Assembly: GCF_014201615.1 (NCBI RefSeq)
Contig: NZ_JACHEU010000003.1
Coordinates: 186,001 to 250,000, forward strand
Length of the DNA: 64,000 nt
DNA from: Aquamicrobium lusatiense
GTDB lineage: Bacteria > Pseudomonadota > Alphaproteobacteria > Rhizobiales > Rhizobiaceae
Reading direction: 5' to 3'
In this document: positions 62,763 to 64,000 of the stretch, piece after piece
Numbering within the stretch: the stretch's first letter is position 1
How the letters are laid out: every line of letters begins with the position of its first letter
Program-made: the position numbers and the translations under genes
Notes under the pieces: generated by a model
What the model was told of the DNA's origin: nothing
The model's database searches: none
Seen by the model: only the letters and a program-made list of their open reading frames with translations

Positions 62763-63752
62763 ATGAACCGTGCGCTTCGCCTTCTCCGGCGCAGGCTGAT
62801 CAGCAGCATTCCGGTGCTGCTGATCGTCATCGTCGGGGCCTTCTTCCTGCTGGAGCTTGCGCCCGGCGATGCTGCGGACGCTTATCTTCTGTCCATCGGC
62901 GGCGGCGATCCGGCGCTGGTGCAGGCGCTGCGCCAGAGCTATGGCCTCGAAGGCTCCACCCTGTCGCGGCTGTGGCTCTATCTCACTTCGCTCGCCCGGT
63001 TCGATCTCGGCTGGTCCGTCACCTTCAACCGGCCGATCGCGGGGCTGATCGCGGAGCGGTTGCCCAACACGCTGTGGCTGATGGTCGGCGCGGTCGGGCT
63101 TTCCTTCACCGCCGGCTCGCTGCTCGGCATCGTTGCCGGCTCGAAACCGGGAAGCTGGCGCGACCGGCTGCTCTCCACCGGCTCGCTGGCGCTTTATGCG
63201 GTGCCGAGCTTCTGGCTCGGCCTCGTGCTGATCGTGCTGTTTTCCGTGCAACTGCGCTGGTTCCCGACCTCAGGCATCGAGACCATCGCGTCGGGCAAGC
63301 AAGGACTGGCGCGGGCGCGCGACATCGCATGGCATCTGGCCCTGCCGGTGGCAGCGCTCGGCCTGATCTATCTCGCCCTGTTTTTGCGCATGATGCGCGC
63401 CGGCATGGCAGAGGCCTGGCGGCAGGATTATGCGCTGGCAGCCCGGGCGCGGGGCATCGGCCCGGCCCGCATCGCCGTGTTCCACATTGCCCGCAACGCG
63501 CTGTTGCCGCTCGTCACCATGCTGGGCCTGCACGCCGCCTCGATGCTGGGCGGCTCCGTCGTCATCGAAAGCGTCTTCGCCATTCCCGGCTTCGGGCGGC
63601 TGGCGCAGGAGGCCGTGGCCGGGCGCGACGCGCCGCTGCTCACCGGCATCATCCTCGTCAGCGCCGTGCTGGTCATTCTGGTGAACCTCGCCGTCGACAT
63701 GGCCTATGCCTTTCTCGACCCGCGCGTCGGCGCGAACGAGGTGGTGGCATGA
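62763..63752 (+). CDS. Peptide-type ABC transporter permease, DppB-like
   Basis: 329 residues with six hydrophobic helices. N-terminal LLRRRLISSIPVLLIVIVGAFFLLELAPGDAAD and the EAA loop DYALAARARGIGPARIAVFHIARNALLPL followed by MLGGSVVIESVFAIPGFGRLA are DppB/OppB hallmarks. Forms the channel with the DppC-like protein that follows. Confidence 0.9.
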   Translation: MNRALRLLRRRLISSIPVLLIVIVGAFFLLELAPGDAADAYLLSIGGGDPALVQALRQSYGLEGSTLSRLWLYLTSLARFDLGWSVTFNRPIAGLIAERLPNTLWLMVGAVGLSFTAGSLLGIVAGSKPGSWRDRLLSTGSLALYAVPSFWLGLVLIVLFSVQLRWFPTSGIETIASGKQGLARARDIAWHLALPVAALGLIYLALFLRMMRAGMAEAWRQDYALAARARGIGPARIAVFHIARNALLPLVTMLGLHAASMLGGSVVIESVFAIPGFGRLAQEAVAGRDAPLLTGIILVSAVLVILVNLAVDMAYAFLDPRVGANEVVA

Positions 63753-64000
63753 GCGCCATAAAACGCCTCTTGCGGTCTCCCGCCGGCGTGGCCGGTCTGG
63801 TGCTGCTGGCCCTGCTGGTGCTGGCCGCACTCAGCGCGCCGCTTCTTTTCCCCGGCGATCCGCTGGCGATTGCCGGCCCGCCGCTGACGCCGCCCTTCAC
63901 CGATCCGGCCTTTCCGCTCGGCACTGACCGGCTCGGCCGCAACGTGCTGGCCGGGCTGTTCCATGGCGCGCAGGCTTCGCTGGCCGTTGGGCTGGCGGCT
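63749..64000 (+). CDS. Peptide-type ABC transporter permease, DppC-like (partial)
   Basis: The first 84 residues are visible before the window ends. The N-terminal helix (LLRSPAGVAGLVLLALLVLAALSAPLLFPGDP) and FPLGTDRLGRNVLAGLFHGAQASLAVG are the DppC/OppC pattern. Start overlaps the DppB-like stop by four bases (ATGA). Confidence 0.88.
   Translation, partial: MSAIKRLLRSPAGVAGLVLLALLVLAALSAPLLFPGDPLAIAGPPLTPPFTDPAFPLGTDRLGRNVLAGLFHGAQASLAVGLAA

Overview
The window is GC-rich DNA of alphaproteobacterial type. Gene content points to Rhizobiales, probably a Phyllobacteriaceae-like genus such as Aminobacter or Mesorhizobium: a Usg protein, many high-affinity ABC importers, an iron-control site of RirA type (TGA-N9-TCA), an FNR/FixK box, and dispersed palindromic intergenic elements. 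This assignment is inference from content; no rRNA or tRNA gene lies in the window. I saw no transposase, prophage, CRISPR array or tRNA.

Layout. 1-2.05 kb: end of a zinc alcohol dehydrogenase and a SnoaL-FMO fusion monooxygenase. 2.2-11.35 kb: one eight-gene minus-strand operon (aldehyde dehydrogenase, four-gene polar-amino-acid ABC importer, RpiR regulator, class III aminotransferase, trimethylamine-dehydrogenase-like flavoprotein) that looks like uptake and catabolism of an N-methylated amine or amino acid. 11.6-13.8 kb: two membrane/periplasmic c-type cytochromes (TsdA-like diheme and triheme). 14.2-16.5 kb: siderophore-interacting reductase and DHA2 exporter. 16.8-20.2 kb: LuxR regulator, OmpA-family protein and secreted ricin-type lectin, linked by a repeated operator TCCACC-N4-GGTGGA. 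20.5-21.5 kb: Tim44-like protein. 21.9-27.1 kb: tightly overlapping FMO, bile-acid-symporter-family carrier, two SDR enzymes, then a VirS-type AraC regulator. 27.5-28.9 kb: class III aminotransferase.

28.9-39.7 kb is a trimethylamine (TMA) utilisation locus. Trimethylamine monooxygenase (tmm) leads a minus-strand operon with a complete Liv-type (HAAT) ABC importer and a TPR-like protein. Divergent from it, the TMAO demethylase (tdm) is followed by 5-formyl-THF cyclo-ligase and folB, matching a route in which the methyl carbon leaves as formaldehyde or methylene-THF. The Liv-type importer is a candidate for methylamine/TMAO uptake in place of the known TmoXWV system. livG appears to use a CTG start and tdm a TTG start.

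39.9-46.7 kb: an STN-containing TonB receptor, a lipoate-ligase-family protein, an Ldh_2-family imino-acid reductase, an LhpC-like DapA-family lyase/deaminase and its FCD-GntR regulator, with TTGTCGACAA operators. 46.8-54.6 kb: a siderophore import locus made of an AraC regulator, a TonB receptor and two ABC exporter-fold proteins, the first carrying an N-terminal siderophore-reductase domain, the architecture of mycobacterial IrtA/IrtB. 54.6-57.4 kb: universal stress protein, an FNR/FixK-controlled small protein and a glutamate-synthase-domain oxidoreductase. 57.5-60.5 kb: a small unknown gene, groESL and usg. 60.8-64 kb: start of a dipeptide/oligopeptide-type ABC importer that runs off the window.

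Best candidates for new biology are the Tmm plus Liv-type transporter operon, the IrtAB-like importer in a Gram-negative, the TMADH-like amine operon, and the small regulons defined by the repeated palindromes.
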